Shown here: in pieces, positions 63,070-64,000 of the stretch
Layout of the letters: each line of letters opens with the position of its first letter
Numbering within the stretch: position 1 is the stretch's first letter
DNA from: Zoroaster sp. YZ-2022
Taxonomy: Eukaryota > Echinodermata > Asteroidea > Forcipulatida > Zoroasteridae
DNA: 64,000 bases
Assembly: GCA_029582265.1 (NCBI GenBank)
Contig: CM055837.1
Location: 5,007,148 to 5,071,147, forward strand
Direction: 5' to 3'
Program-made: the position numbers and the translations under genes
The notes under the pieces: model-generated
Database searches by the model: none
The model's input: only the letters and a program-made list of their open reading frames with translations
Told to the model about the DNA's origin: nothing

Positions 63070-64000
63070 GGGGCCGTCCATAAAGTACGTACGCACGAAA
63101 TGCCGACTTTTTGACCCCCCTCCCCCCTGTACGCATGGCATACGCAGTGGCTCCAACCCCCCTCCCCTGTACGCATACGCATTCCATATCTCTTTTTGAC
63201 TTCTCAGACTACCTTATTCTAGCATCATTAAACGTCACAGTACACCTGCTGTAGTAGTATGATTCAAAGACTGAAATAAATCACAACATTTTGACAGAAA
63301 AAAAATTAGGTAAAACTTGTAGCTTTGCATGGTGAGGATGATAAGTATTAAGACTAATTGCGGTGACACCATGTGGAATCTCAATTGAGTAGTAATTAGT
63401 TCTGAAAAAAAATTGCAAACATTTTTATTAACGGACCTGGAAATGATTGAACAGTGATATATTTTAAACCAAAACAACAGTCAATGATGACAATATTTGA
63501 ACCAAAAAAGGGGGAAAAAATATCCTGATACACTTTTTTGCACAGTTTGCCCCGTTTGATTTTTCATGAGTGGTTTATTGAGAGTGGTTTCATGAGTGGT
63601 TTATTGAGTGAATAACGCTTTTCACGAAAATGTGTTTGAACAAGAGGCAGTTGATATACAAGACGTAGATTTTTATATATTTTTTTTTGTTTTTTGTTTT
63701 TTTGTTTACCTGCAGTACATGTAATTGTGCCTATACAGGCCGTTGGAAAAAGAAAAAAAAACTAGGTAGCAACAAGGATGGTCTTAGAATATAGGCCGAA
63801 GTTGGCTGGCGGTAGCGCTGGGAAGATAAATTTACTTTTGGTTGGGGGTGAAGGGTACTGTGTTATAACTGTTTTTCGATGCACAAAAGCTGGTCCTGGA
63901 AGTTATTTATATGAGATAGTACATTGATTTCATGATAATTCATTAAAAGCAAGTTGTCGGTTTGCGTACGGTACGCATTGGCTTGGACCCCCCTCCCCCT
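63070..64000. mobile_element. GGGGCCGTCCATAAAGTACG-ended repeat, open at the window edge
   Basis: It begins AGGGGCCGTCCATAAAGTAC at 63070 with subterminal GACCCCCCTCCCCC blocks; a similar GACCCCCCTCCCCCT block ends the window. Both ends cannot be seen. Confidence 0.5.
63315..63420 (-). mobile_element. Retroelement-end fragment with GGTGACAC motif
   Basis: TTGCGGTGACACCATGTGGA, TCAATTGAGTAGTAATTAGT and CTTGTAGCTTTGCATGGTGA are shared with 26060 and 35500. Confidence 0.55.

Larger units (their letters stand above)
59520..64000. other. Region upstream of the Ig gene
   Basis: It holds a LINE 3' end (60036-60418), a retroelement-end fragment (63315-63420) and a repeat running off the right edge. 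From about 60.7 to 63.0 kb I see only AT-rich sequence with no supported gene. Confidence 0.55.

Overview
This is a window of invertebrate animal nuclear DNA. It is AT-rich, with large introns, spliced genes (GT/AG borders) and dense short transposon families. The genes and the tRNA-derived SINEs fit a marine deuterostome, perhaps an echinoderm or hemichordate, but the species is not proven. All gene models below were assembled by eye from splice sites, reading phase and family similarity.

Three recognisable genes lie on the minus strand. (1) About 33.5 kb down to 3.1 kb: a CIN85/CD2AP-type adaptor with three SH3 domains. Nine coding exons (441 codons) join in phase; the C-terminal coiled-coil exons are not seen here and probably lie left of the window. 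(2) 45,465 to 38,286: a complete seven-exon Brachyury T-box gene coding for 448 residues. (3) 59,197 to 57,245: an intronless 650-residue type I membrane receptor with three Ig domains, an ITIM-like tyrosine motif and a PxxxPR peptide of the kind bound by CIN85/CD2AP SH3 domains. The plus-strand end of an unidentified coding region occupies 1-223. A 223-codon minus ORF at 51,335-52,006 and a possible plus exon at 40,088-40,208 are weaker candidates.

Repeat layout. From 0 to 33.5 kb the adaptor introns are packed with MITEs: elements flanked by TTAA, TA, TAA and 8-bp target duplications; eight tRNA-derived SINE copies; and many minisatellites. From 34 to 37.2 kb there are LINE 3' ends with long AT and ATT runs. 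From 38 to 60 kb, around Brachyury and the Ig gene, interspersed repeats are few, which suggests a regulatory domain. A CpG-rich duplicated block with YY1-like tandem repeats lies at 53.3-54.2 kb.

The most interesting points are: the possible physical link between the Ig receptor tail and the adaptor encoded 24 kb away; a family of TTAA-flanked elements whose ends read like telomere repeat (TTAACCCTAACC); SINEs that share their 3' tail with a LINE; and a Harbinger-like element with perfect 20-bp ends that carries an arginine-rich ORF.
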